Positions 1-7,834 of a stretch of DNA of 64,000 bases are shown here, piece after piece. Both the position numbers and the translations under genes were made by a program. The DNA comes from Burkholderia sp. Bp8992. Its GTDB lineage: Bacteria > Pseudomonadota > Gammaproteobacteria > Burkholderiales > Burkholderiaceae. The number at the start of each line of letters is the position of its first letter. Positions within the stretch are counted from its first letter, which is position 1. The notes under the pieces were generated by a model. It was not told the DNA's origin. It was given only the letters and a program-made list of their open reading frames with translations, and did no database searches. The stretch spans positions 186,001-250,000 of the forward strand of contig NZ_QTQI01000005.1 in NCBI RefSeq assembly GCF_003853705.1. Direction: 5' to 3'.

Positions 1-1
1 T

Positions 2-1201
2 ACGTGGCGTGAAATCGAGGCCGGCATGCCGCACACCGGCCTTGCCGCGGGTGGCTGCGCCGGCTGGGTCGAGGGCGTCACCATCGACCCGGCCAATCGC
101 GATCACGTCATGCACGTCCACGGCGGCGGTATCTGCGAAACCATGAACGCGTCGTCGCCGACGCCCACCTGGAGCGCCAAGGTCGACAACCTCGAGGAAA
201 CCGTGACGCTGGCGCTCGTCACGGCGCCGCCCGGTGCGTCGTACAAGTTCATCAACAGCGCCGGCGACATCGGCACGTGGGTCAATACGGATCTCTCGAC
301 GAGGCCGACGAAAGGCCCTTTGAACACATGGAGCAGCGGCAATTCGGCCGACATGTCGTGGTCCGATCCGACGTACATCGCCGCCGCGGGCGTCGACAAC
401 GCCAACGGCCATGCCACCAAGGGCTTCTGGTCGGGCGACAGCGGCAACAGCTGGGCGACGTTCGCGTCGCTGCCCAACGGCGCCGCGGCCAGCCAGAGCA
501 ACGTGGGCAACCTGGTCGTCCCGTCCCGCAACAACGTGACCTGGGCACCGCCGGACTCGGTGCCGTCGTACACGACAAACAATGGCGCCAGCTGGACCGC
601 GACCAACCTGCCGGCGTTCAGTGCGACCTGGAACGGCTTCCAGCGTGCCTATCGCCTGGCCGCGGACCGCAAGAACCCGAAGAAGGTCTATGCGTACGAC
701 TCCGGCGGCGCATCGTGGAGCTGGCAGCGCGGCAAGATCTACGTGTCGAACGACGGCGGCCACACGTTCACGCTGAGCCAGGGCTCGGTGAACGCGAACC
801 TGGCCTGGAATTCGTGGCGCGATACGTCGATGGCGGTCAATCCGAACGCCGAGGGCGACCTCTGGCTGGCCGACGGCACGGCCGTGTACCACTCGGTGGA
901 CTCGGGCGCGACCTGGACGAAACTCGGCGCCTTTGCGTCGACCAGCAACACACCGGGCGCCACCGTGATCGCGCTGGGCAGGGCGCCGACCGGTTCGCCA
1001 TACTCGGCCGCGGTCTACGTGGAAGGCACGATGAACGGCGTCTGGGGCATCTACCATTCCGACGACGGCGGTGCAACGTGGTCGCGCTTCAACGATGACG
1101 CGCACCAATTCGGCGACTCCGGCGTGATGGCCGGCGACTGGAACACCTATGGCCGGATTTACGTCAATGGCGCCGCTCGCGGTCTGATCTTCAGCAATTG
1201 A
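2..1201 (+). CDS. GH74-like Asp-box (BNR) glycoside hydrolase, 3' part
   Basis: The reading frame is open to the left window edge, so the N-terminus lies outside. The visible ~399 residues carry at least five Asp-box signatures of the S-x-D-x-G-x-[ST]-W/F type (SGDSGNSW, TTNNGASW, SNDGGHTF, SVDSGATW, SDDGGATW), which sit in the blade turns of beta-propeller hydrolases. A segment near the start, LEETVTLALV followed by APPGA and SAGDIG, resembles the family GH74 xyloglucanase core, where a similar stretch precedes GDIGGF. The likely role is secreted endo-glucanase/xyloglucanase-type polysaccharide cleavage. The propeller fold is well supported. The substrate is inferred from family resemblance only, and other Asp-box hydrolases such as sialidase-like proteins remain possible. 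Confidence 0.75.
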   Translation, partial: TWREIEAGMPHTGLAAGGCAGWVEGVTIDPANRDHVMHVHGGGICETMNASSPTPTWSAKVDNLEETVTLALVTAPPGASYKFINSAGDIGTWVNTDLSTRPTKGPLNTWSSGNSADMSWSDPTYIAAAGVDNANGHATKGFWSGDSGNSWATFASLPNGAAASQSNVGNLVVPSRNNVTWAPPDSVPSYTTNNGASWTATNLPAFSATWNGFQRAYRLAADRKNPKKVYAYDSGGASWSWQRGKIYVSNDGGHTFTLSQGSVNANLAWNSWRDTSMAVNPNAEGDLWLADGTAVYHSVDSGATWTKLGAFASTSNTPGATVIALGRAPTGSPYSAAVYVEGTMNGVWGIYHSDDGGATWSRFNDDAHQFGDSGVMAGDWNTYGRIYVNGAARGLIFSN

Positions 1202-1219
1202 GGTTGATCGACCTGTCGA

Positions 1220-1248
1220 CCGTCCGGTTGCGGTTTGCAACCGGACGG
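1220..1248 (+). terminator. Perfect 12-bp hairpin after the GH74-like gene
   Basis: CCGTCCGGTTGC at 1220-1231 pairs perfectly with GCAACCGGACGG at 1237-1248 across a 5-nt loop, 18 bases after the stop codon. There is no strong T-run, so it could terminate transcription or protect the 3' end. Confidence 0.55.
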
Positions 1249-1325
1249 AGAGGAATCCAAGCCGGAAATCTCCACTTCCGACCGGGACCCGTTCCGGTTC
1301 AGCGTCAGTGGCAGCGTAGACACCG

Positions 1326-1404
1326 TGCTTTAAAAAGTAAAGCAGAAGAGAGGCTCGGTTCAGGCGATTGACTCTGCCTGCCGATTGCTTTAAAAAGTAA
1401 AGCA
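1326..1404. promoter_or_regulatory. Twin 19-bp palindromic operator
   Basis: The 19-mer TGCTTTAaaaagTAAAGCA occurs twice without mismatch, at 1326-1344 and 1386-1404, exactly 60 bp apart. Each copy has 7-bp inverted arms around a 5-bp AT-rich centre. The second copy ends on the A of the ATG of the following winged-helix regulator. Two identical dyads on the same face of the helix that cover the promoter and start codon are what an autorepressor site would look like. Binding by the adjacent regulator is inferred. Confidence 0.7.
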
Positions 1405-1772
1405 TGACGACACCAAGAATCGGACAACGCGTTCGCGGATCGACGACGGGGCGGCCCATCATGGTCGTGCTGGATCTGCTCGGGCGCCGCACCGCGCTGC
1501 GCATCCTGTGGGAGCTGCGAGGCGCGCCGCTCACGTTCCGCGCATTGCAGGAAGCCTGCGAAACGAACGCGCGCCTGCTCAACACGCGGCTGGCCGAGCT
1601 CAAGGCGTCGGGCCTCGTCGAGCACGGGGAGGGCGGTTATTGCATGACCGCCGAAGGCCGGCGGCTCGAAGCGGCGCTGCAGCCGTTGCTGGGATGGGCA
1701 AGACAGTGGGCGAAGCGCGACCCGGAGGGGCTGGACGCGGCCGATCGCGAGCAATCGGGCCAGGCGCGTTGA
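1404..1772 (+). CDS. HxlR/MarR-like winged-helix transcriptional regulator
   Basis: The 122-residue protein is essentially one winged helix-turn-helix domain. Residues ~20-95 follow the HxlR pattern: a LLGRRTALRILWELRGAPLTFR helix pair (split here only for description), a recognition helix around NARLLNTRLAEL, and a wing ending in GGYCMTAEGRRL. It lacks the N-terminal cysteine typical of redox-sensing HxlR members. The start codon lies inside a perfect palindrome that is repeated 60 bp upstream, suggesting autoregulation. A HAD phosphatase, an MFS transporter and a secreted hydrolase follow on the same strand and may form its target operon. The DNA-binding role is firm; the ligand is unknown. 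Confidence 0.8.
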   Translation: MTTPRIGQRVRGSTTGRPIMVVLDLLGRRTALRILWELRGAPLTFRALQEACETNARLLNTRLAELKASGLVEHGEGGYCMTAEGRRLEAALQPLLGWARQWAKRDPEGLDAADREQSGQAR

Positions 1773-1854
1773 TCGTCCGCGCCCGGTGCGCCTCGCGACA
1801 TCGTTCCGGGTCACGCGTCGAGCGTGATCCATTTTTTGTTTGCGGAGTCCTTGC

Positions 1855-2547
1855 ATGTCTGTCCGGGCCGTCATCTTCGACTTCGACCTGACGCTAGCGG
1901 ATTCGTCCGCGGCGATCATCGAGTGCACGGAATACGCGTTGCGTCAGCTCGGCGCGGCACGCGCGACGCCGGCGCAGATCGCCGCCGTGATCGGGCTGCC
2001 GCTGCCGCAGATGTTCCGCGCGTTGACGGACGAAACGGAACCGGCGCGGGCGGAAGCGTTCGCACGGCACTTCGTCGCGCGTGCCGACGAGATCATGGTG
2101 CCCGGTACGCGCATCTATCCCGAGGTGCCTTCGCTGCTTGCGCGGTTGCGCGAGCAGGGGCTCGCCGTTGCGATCGTGTCGTCCAAGTTTCGCTACCGGA
2201 TCGACGCGATTCTCGAACGCAACAACCTGCGACCGCTGGTCGACGTGTTGATCGGCGCGGAAGACGTGCAGCGTCACAAGCCGGATCCCGAGGGGCTCGT
2301 ACAGGCATTGGCGCGGCTCGGTCTGCCGGCCCGCGCGGCGATCTACGTCGGCGACCACGCGGTGGACGCGCAGGCGGCCGAGCGCGCCGGCGTGCCGTTC
2401 GTCGGCGCGGTGACCGGCATGACGTCGTTCGATGCGTGGGCGCGCGCCGGCAAGCAGGCAGTATCCACGCATATCGGCGAACTGGCCGCGCTCGTGCAGC
2501 GGATGCAGTGCGAACCGGGCCGGGCGTCCGGCCCGCACGACGCCTGA
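1855..2547 (+). CDS. HAD-superfamily hydrolase, phosphoglycolate-phosphatase-like
   Basis: The 230-residue protein has all four HAD motifs. Motif I is FDFDLTLAD with nucleophile Asp9 and acid/base Asp11. Motif II is in AIVSSKF, the motif III lysine is in HKPDPEG, and motif IV is GDHAVDAQAAERAG. An alpha-helical cap lies between residues ~15 and 90, as in Gph and PGMB-type phosphatases. It probably removes phosphate from a small organic phosphate in the cytosol. The ATG at 1855 is preferred over an in-frame TTG at 1840, because family members start about eight residues before the first Asp. It lies 82 bp after the winged-helix regulator and 22 bp before the MFS gene, so cotranscription is likely. 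The exact substrate cannot be read from the sequence. Confidence 0.85.
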   Translation: MSVRAVIFDFDLTLADSSAAIIECTEYALRQLGAARATPAQIAAVIGLPLPQMFRALTDETEPARAEAFARHFVARADEIMVPGTRIYPEVPSLLARLREQGLAVAIVSSKFRYRIDAILERNNLRPLVDVLIGAEDVQRHKPDPEGLVQALARLGLPARAAIYVGDHAVDAQAAERAGVPFVGAVTGMTSFDAWARAGKQAVSTHIGELAALVQRMQCEPGRASGPHDA

Positions 2548-2569
2548 CGGCCGATCCGGGAGCCACACG

Positions 2570-3934
2570 ATGCCGCGCCACGTGAACCATCTCCGCTGGA
2601 CGATCGTTGCGTTTCTGGTCGCGCCGCTGACCTTCGTGATGACGCTCGATCGCGCGGCGATGGCCGTGGCCGCACCGACGATCCAGGGCGAACTCGGCCT
2701 GTCGATCGTCGAGATGTCGATGATCCTGACGATCTACTTCTGGGCCTATGCGATCGGCCAGATTCCGGCCGGTCGCGCGGCCGAGCGCTTCGGATCGCGC
2801 CGCGTGCTGTTCGGCACGAGCACGCTGTGGTCGCTGATGATGATCGTCACGCCGCTCGGCGGTTCGTTCGCCTGGCTGTTCGGTTGCCGGCTGGTGCTCG
2901 GCGGCGCGCAGTCGGCCGACTGGTCGAGCAGCGTCGTCGCGCTCAAGCGCTGGTTTCCGGCCGGCGAGCGCGCGAAAGGCAACGCGGTGCTGCTCGCGGG
3001 GCTGTATCTGGGCCCGATCGTGTCGGCGCCGCTCACGGCCTGGACGATCGTCCATTTCGGCTGGCATGCCGTCTTCTACGGATTCGGCGCGCTTGGCCTG
3101 CTGCTCGGTGCGATCTGGTGGTTCGGCTACCGCGATGCGCCGGCGTCGCATCCGCTCATCACGCGGGCCGAGGCGGACTACATCGCGGCCGGCCAGCCGC
3201 CCGGCCACGCGGCCGCGTCGGGTTCGCTCGTGCGTTGCCTGCGGTTGGGGCGCTTCTGGATCTTCGGCATCCAGTATTTCCTGCTCGTGCTGATCCAGAG
3301 CTTCTACACGACGTGGCTGCCGACTTACCTGATGCGCGCACGCGGGCTGTCGTTGAAGGCGATGGGGATATACGCGTCGCTGCCGTGGGTTGCCGTGTTC
3401 GTGGCGGTATTCGTCGCGGGCGCCGTCAGCGACCGGCTGCTGAGGAAAACGGGCTCGATCTACTGGGCGCGCACGCCGGTCGCGATCGCGGGATTCGTCG
3501 TGAGCGCGCTGGCACTCGTCGCCGCGTCGCGCGCGGAGGCGATCGCCGCGGTCATCGCGCTGCTGTGCCTGTCGTTTGCGGCCGTCGGGTTCGTGCAGGT
3601 CGTCGTATGGTCGGCCGCGCAGGATCTCGGGCGGCCGTTCGCCGGCGTGATGTCGGGCTGGACCAACGTGTGGGGCGCGCTGTCGAACGTCGCGGGGCCG
3701 ATGGCGCTCGCGCTCGTCGTCAAGGTCACCGGCAGCTGGGGCAGCGGGATGGTCGTGATCGGCGCCGCGGCGGCCTGTGGCGCGGTGCTGTGGCTGTTCG
3801 TGCATCCCGAGCGCCCGTTGCTCGCCGTGGCGGCGGGCGGCGTGCCGCCGGCGGCCGGGGGCCGGAACGCGCGGCGCGGCGACGCGCGCCAAACCCGAGC
3901 CGACGCCGGGCAGGTTTCCGAGCCGGCCGACTGA
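2570..3934 (+). CDS. MFS transporter, anion:cation symporter (ACS) type
   Basis: This is a 454-residue inner-membrane carrier with about 12 hydrophobic helices. The N-terminus (LDRAAMAVAAPTIQGELGLS) matches the D-R-x2-[IL]-[SA]-x-A-x-P pattern of the ACS family (glucarate, galactonate, phthalate and related organic-anion carriers). The loop between helices 2 and 3 has GRAAERFGSRRVL, the usual MFS G-x3-D-R-x-G-R-[RK] motif in degenerate form. The ATG at 2570 follows a GGGAG sequence by about 8 bases and starts 22 bp after the HAD phosphatase. The C-terminal tail is unusually Arg/Ala-rich and probably cytoplasmic. Substrate: likely a sugar acid or aromatic acid, inferred from family only. Confidence 0.85.
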   Translation: MPRHVNHLRWTIVAFLVAPLTFVMTLDRAAMAVAAPTIQGELGLSIVEMSMILTIYFWAYAIGQIPAGRAAERFGSRRVLFGTSTLWSLMMIVTPLGGSFAWLFGCRLVLGGAQSADWSSSVVALKRWFPAGERAKGNAVLLAGLYLGPIVSAPLTAWTIVHFGWHAVFYGFGALGLLLGAIWWFGYRDAPASHPLITRAEADYIAAGQPPGHAAASGSLVRCLRLGRFWIFGIQYFLLVLIQSFYTTWLPTYLMRARGLSLKAMGIYASLPWVAVFVAVFVAGAVSDRLLRKTGSIYWARTPVAIAGFVVSALALVAASRAEAIAAVIALLCLSFAAVGFVQVVVWSAAQDLGRPFAGVMSGWTNVWGALSNVAGPMALALVVKVTGSWGSGMVVIGAAAACGAVLWLFVHPERPLLAVAAGGVPPAAGGRNARRGDARQTRADAGQVSEPAD

Positions 3935-4019
3935 CCCGGGTTTCGCAACGGGCCGGCAGCGCGCGACGGATTCTGCGACCATCGCCGTTAAAACGATATC
4001 CGCCACTCGATCTGCCGCC

Positions 4020-5216
4020 ATGTCCCTCATTTCCGTTGCCTTTGCAAGCGTCCGGCGCTCACGCGTGCTGCCGGCCGCCCGATTCCTGTCGTTTGCGATT
4101 CCGCTCGCCGCGGCCATCGGCGTCCTGGGTGGCGCGCACCGGGTCGAAGCCGCGACGCCCACCCAGCGCGAACGTCTCGACGCGCCGGTGAAGGCCGTCG
4201 CCGACCAGCGTCTGGCCGTCGACACGCCGCAGGGCAGCGCGATGCTGCCCGTGTATGCCGACCATCCGGTCGACAAGGCTGCACCCGACGTCACGCGCGT
4301 GTTCATCGTGATTCACGGCACGCTGCGCAATGCCGACGGTTACTACGCGTCGGGGCGCAAGGTCGTCGAGAAGGCCGGCGCGGCCGGCAACGGCACGATG
4401 GTCGTCGCGCCGCAGTTCCTGACACGTGCCGATACGCGTGCTTTCTCGTTGCCCGCCTCGACGCTCGCGTGGACCCAGGAAGGATGGAAGGGCGGCGAAC
4501 CCGCGCGCCAGCCGGGCCCGGTCAGCTCGTTTGCCGCGCTCGACGCGCTGCTCGCGCATTTCGCCGACCGCGGCCTGTATCCGTCACTGACGACGGTCGT
4601 CGTGATCGGCCACTCCGCCGGCGCGCAGTTGCTGCAGCGTTACGCAGTGGCCGGTCGCGAAGGCGACGCGCTCGCACGGGCCGGCATCGCCGTGCGCTAC
4701 GTGGTCGCGAATCCGTCGAGCTACCTGTACTTCGACGACGAACGTCCGAATGCCGACGCGATCGCGGGCGGCACCTGCCCGCGCGCGACGGAATGGAAAT
4801 ACGGGCTGAAGTCGGCGCCGCCTTACGTTGCGTCGCAGGACGTGCGCGAACTCGAAACACGCTACGTCGCGCGCCATGTCGTGTATCTGCTCGGGCAGGC
4901 CGACACGAACCCGACCACGCATTTCATCGACCGTTCGTGTGCGGCGATGGCGCAGGGCCCGTACCGGCTCGCGCGCGGGCTTGCCTATTTCGATTACCTG
5001 AAGAAGCGGCACCCGGACGATCTCGCGCAGCAGGTCGTCGAAGTGCCGGGCGTCGGGCACGACGGGCTCGGCATGCTCACGTCTGCTTGCGGGCTGGCCG
5101 TGCTGTTCGGGCAGGCATTGCCGCAGTCGTGTCCGGTAGTGGCCGGCACCGCGGCGGACTTGCAGGCGCCCGACGAAAATCGATCGATCAGAAAAATGCA
5201 GGAGTCGGCAAGATAA
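4020..5216 (+). CDS. Exported alpha/beta-hydrolase
   Basis: The 398-residue protein begins with a basic stretch and a hydrophobic segment ending near HRVEAA, consistent with a Sec signal peptide. The mature part is an alpha/beta-hydrolase: a strand ending in FIVIHGTLRNADGYY (the oxyanion HG motif) and a nucleophile elbow GHSAG with Ser199. A catalytic His is likely in VPGVGHDGLGM near the C-terminus. Conserved cysteines (GGTCP, RSCAAM, SACGLA, SCPVV) suggest periplasmic disulphides. It lies 85 bp after the MFS gene. It is probably a periplasmic esterase or similar serine hydrolase. The substrate is unknown. Confidence 0.75.
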   Translation: MSLISVAFASVRRSRVLPAARFLSFAIPLAAAIGVLGGAHRVEAATPTQRERLDAPVKAVADQRLAVDTPQGSAMLPVYADHPVDKAAPDVTRVFIVIHGTLRNADGYYASGRKVVEKAGAAGNGTMVVAPQFLTRADTRAFSLPASTLAWTQEGWKGGEPARQPGPVSSFAALDALLAHFADRGLYPSLTTVVVIGHSAGAQLLQRYAVAGREGDALARAGIAVRYVVANPSSYLYFDDERPNADAIAGGTCPRATEWKYGLKSAPPYVASQDVRELETRYVARHVVYLLGQADTNPTTHFIDRSCAAMAQGPYRLARGLAYFDYLKKRHPDDLAQQVVEVPGVGHDGLGMLTSACGLAVLFGQALPQSCPVVAGTAADLQAPDENRSIRKMQESAR

Positions 5217-5275
5217 ATTCATTTCCCTGCGTGGCGTTCGCGGTTCAGGATGACGGCGTTCCCAGGAGCGTCCCC

Positions 5276-5587
5276 ATGAACATCACGATCGTCGACGATG
5301 ACCTCAAGCCGGATGGGCAGCCGATCCACGTAGTGCCCCCGGACGTACCCGAGCGTGAAGCGGCTTCGATCGAGCCGTTGATCCTCGACCTGCTCGAATG
5401 GATCGGGGCTGGCGCGCGGCCGTATGCCGAGGTGATCGACGCGTGGCGCACGTCGTGCCCGCGCCTGCCGGTGTGGGAGGAGGCCTGCGCGCGCGGCTAC
5501 GTGGTCCGCCATCATGCGCCGGGCGGCGTGGCCGAGGTCGAAGTGAGCGAGGCCGGTCGCGCGCATGTCCGGGCCGCGCGCGCCTGA
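5276..5587 (+). CDS. Small conserved-type hypothetical protein
   Basis: This 103-residue acidic protein has no signal peptide or membrane segment. A central helical part reads EPLILDLLEWIGAG, then RPYAEVIDAWRTSCPRLPVWEEA, followed by RGYVVRHH and a short C-terminal strand VAEVEVSEAGRAHV. The layout of a helix pair followed by a wing ending in V-x-E-A-G resembles a small winged-helix fold. I do not recognise a family and infer no function. The ATG is preceded by AGGAGCG. It is 59 bp after the exported hydrolase on the same strand, so it may be the last gene of that run. Confidence 0.6.
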   Translation: MNITIVDDDLKPDGQPIHVVPPDVPEREAASIEPLILDLLEWIGAGARPYAEVIDAWRTSCPRLPVWEEACARGYVVRHHAPGGVAEVEVSEAGRAHVRAARA

Positions 5588-5627
5588 CCGTGCGGGGCAG
5601 TCGGCGCGTGGTGGTGCTTCCCGCGCG

Positions 5628-6767
5628 TCATGCCGTTTTTTCCGCGATCGGCGGGGCATCCGGATCGAACACCGTCAAGCCTTCCGTCGGGTCCATCGGC
5701 AGGTTCCACGGCCGGGCGGCGATGGCCCGTTTCGCCGCGTCGTAGCCGGCCTGCCGGCGGGCCGCGATGCCGGCCGGCGTGAAATCGATATCCTTCAGCT
5801 GATTGTCGCCGTCGAGCCGCGGCGCGGCGAGCTTGATCAGGTGCATCGTGGTTTCGCATCCCCACGCGGCGAGCCGGCGCACGGCCGGCGACGCACGATC
5901 GGCTTCCGGCACGTGCCGGACCAGTTCGCGGATCACGTGACGCAGCCGGTGAATCTGCTGCTGGCGCGCGATGTGGCTGTCGGTGCGGCTCGCGTACTGG
6001 ATGTCCTTTTGTCGTTCCGACACCTGCCAGATGCTCTCGGGCTCGGGGCCGGCCGGATTCCACATCTGCACCGAGAAGATGATCGAGCTGCGGCGCGGGT
6101 TGTCGTCGAGCACGACCTCGACCGGCGTATTCGAATACACGCCGCCGTCCCAGTACGGCGCGCCGTCGATCCGGATCGCCGGGAACGCGGGCGGCAGCGC
6201 GCCCGAGCTCATGATGTGCTCGATGCCGAGCCGCGTATCGCGCGAATCGAAATAGCGCATCGTCCCCGTGCAGGCATTGACCGCGCTGACGGTCAGGCGC
6301 GGCTCGCCCGCGTTCAGCAGGTCGGGTTCGATCAGCGACGCCAGCGTGTCGCGCAGCGGCGCGATCCGGTAGTACGACGCGCGATCGACGCCGAGCCGCA
6401 CCATCGGCCCGAGCCACGACGCCGGATTGGGCTGGAAGAAGCCCGCGATGCCGCCGCCGATGATCATCAGTTCGGCCAGTGCCCGGTCCCAGCCAGGCAT
6501 CAGCGGTGGGACGTCGAAGCGCGTCCGTTCGGTCACGCGATGCCAGAACGCCGACAGTTTCTCGTAGCGCCGTTCCGGCGGATTCCCGGCGATCAGCGCC
6601 GCGTTGATTGCGCCGATCGACGTGCCGACCACCCAGTCGGGCCGGATCCCCGCTTCATCCATCGCCTGGAATACACCGAGCTGGAACGCGCCCAGGGCGC
6701 CGCCGCCCTGGAGCACGAGCACGACTTGCCCTGGGAGGTCCATTCGTGCCGGCTGGCTCGCGGTCAT
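5628..6767 (-). CDS. Patatin-like phospholipase (with DUF3734-type C-terminus)
   Basis: The 379-residue cytosolic protein starts with the patatin core. The oxyanion loop is GGGALGAFQLG (residues 21-31), the nucleophile motif is GTSIG with Ser50, and the catalytic-dyad aspartate sits in YWDGGVYSNTP. These are the defining Ser/Asp dyad elements of bacterial patatins. The C-terminal ~130 residues (mixed charge, ending in a stretch rich in R/A) match the extra domain seen in a subfamily with DUF3734. The expected activity is acyl-ester hydrolysis of phospholipids or poly-hydroxyalkanoate-related lipids; which one is not decidable here. It is transcribed away from the upstream operon, and a small cupin gene follows on the same strand side. 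Confidence 0.88.
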   Translation of the reverse strand: MTASQPARMDLPGQVVLVLQGGGALGAFQLGVFQAMDEAGIRPDWVVGTSIGAINAALIAGNPPERRYEKLSAFWHRVTERTRFDVPPLMPGWDRALAELMIIGGGIAGFFQPNPASWLGPMVRLGVDRASYYRIAPLRDTLASLIEPDLLNAGEPRLTVSAVNACTGTMRYFDSRDTRLGIEHIMSSGALPPAFPAIRIDGAPYWDGGVYSNTPVEVVLDDNPRRSSIIFSVQMWNPAGPEPESIWQVSERQKDIQYASRTDSHIARQQQIHRLRHVIRELVRHVPEADRASPAVRRLAAWGCETTMHLIKLAAPRLDGDNQLKDIDFTPAGIAARRQAGYDAAKRAIAARPWNLPMDPTEGLTVFDPDAPPIAEKTA

Positions 6768-6917
6768 GGCTTGCCTCGCTGCGTGTGACGGTGGGTCGGA
6801 ACCGAACAGTTCGATTCAGTTTAGGCGATCGACGGCGCGGGACCACCCGCTGTGCGCTGCCTGCCGCGCCGGTCGCTTCCGGCCCTTTGAAGCGGCGGGC
6901 CGGCCCGGCGACGGACG

Positions 6918-7379
6918 TCACGCGTCCGGGTAGGGCGTGCCGTCCTTGTGCAGGAACCGGCCGTCGCGGCTCGGGCTCATCATGTCGATGTCGGGGCAGG
7001 TGATCACGTCGTCCGGTGAGCGCGAGCCCACTTCGAGATAGACGGCGACCGCATCCGACCGGTTGACGAGGTGATGCCCGTTGCCCGAGTTCTTCGGAAA
7101 CGCCGCGCAGTCGCCCGTGCGCAGCACGGTTTCGCCATCGTCCTCGATCATCACGAGTTCGCCTTCGAGCACATAGACGAATTCGTCCTCGTCGGAATGC
7201 CAGTGGCGCTGGGCTGACCAGCCGCCGGGCGGCACGCGCATCAGGTTGACGCCGAAATCGTGCAGCCCGCCGGCGTCGCCGAGACGCTGGCGGATGCGCT
7301 GCGCGCACGGCGCGTCGAACGGCCGCGGATAGCCGCTGCCGCGGCGTTCGGGCACGGTGCTGAGGTCGATCCTGGGCAT
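6918..7379 (-). CDS. Cupin-domain protein
   Basis: The 153-residue single-domain cupin has a clear first cupin motif with likely metal ligands His59, His61 and Glu66 (HWHSDEDEF), followed by VYVLEGELVMIEDDGE. The second motif, around GDCAAFPKNSGNGHHLVN, carries the last His. These proteins often bind Fe, Mn or Zn and act as small dioxygenases, isomerases or sensors. No substrate is evident. About 150 bp separates it from the patatin gene, so cotranscription is possible but not compelling. Confidence 0.82.
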   Translation of the reverse strand: MPRIDLSTVPERRGSGYPRPFDAPCAQRIRQRLGDAGGLHDFGVNLMRVPPGGWSAQRHWHSDEDEFVYVLEGELVMIEDDGETVLRTGDCAAFPKNSGNGHHLVNRSDAVAVYLEVGSRSPDDVITCPDIDMMSPSRDGRFLHKDGTPYPDA

Positions 7380-7473
7380 GGACGGCTCCGTCTGCCACGC
7401 GGGCGAATGGGACGGCGATCATTGTAGGCCGCTGCCGTCCGCCGTTCGTCCGCGCGTTGCAGCGCGGGCCGCG

Positions 7474-7815
7474 TCATTCGACGGTGATCGTCTCCTTCAT
7501 GTACGGGTGAATCCCGCAGAACACCTTGTAGACGCCCGGCTTGTCGAAGCGGAACGAGTACGTCTCGTCCTGGTCGAGCGCCTTCGAATGGAAGATGCCG
7601 GCGTCGTTGACGACGGTGTGCGGCTCCCCGTCGAGGTTCTTCCACGTGATCGTCGTGCCGGCCTTGATCGTGGTCGACATCGGCGAAAACATGAAATTGC
7701 GGATCGTCACGAGCGGGCCGTCCGGACCCTGCGCGAACGCGGCGAGCGGCGTACCGGCGGTCGCCGCGCACAGGATCAGTGCCGCGCTGATTCGGGATGG
7801 CTTGAAGCGGATCAT
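7474..7815 (-). CDS. Periplasmic cupredoxin (plastocyanin/amicyanin-like)
   Basis: This 113-residue exported blue-copper-type protein has a signal peptide ending at AFAQ (residues 26-29). The mature chain shows the full type-1 copper ligand set: His66 in EPHTVV, Cys100 and His103 in FCGIH, and Met106 in PYM. The start at 7815 (MIRFKP) was chosen because it begins the signal peptide; the longer frame adds an implausible acidic leader. It lies 19 bp downstream of a Tat-exported phosphoesterase on the same strand, so the pair is probably one operon. It likely shuttles electrons to or from a periplasmic redox partner, which is not identifiable in the window. Confidence 0.88.
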   Translation of the reverse strand: MIRFKPSRISAALILCAATAGTPLAAFAQGPDGPLVTIRNFMFSPMSTTIKAGTTITWKNLDGEPHTVVNDAGIFHSKALDQDETYSFRFDKPGVYKVFCGIHPYMKETITVE

Positions 7816-7834
7816 GTCGGTCTCCTCATATTGG

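Noticed and set aside
2093-4306. A very long minus-strand open frame opposite the HAD and MFS genes
   Set aside because: It is extremely Arg/Ala/Pro/His-rich, has no family features and lies opposite genes with clear motifs. Such antisense frames are expected in high-GC DNA.
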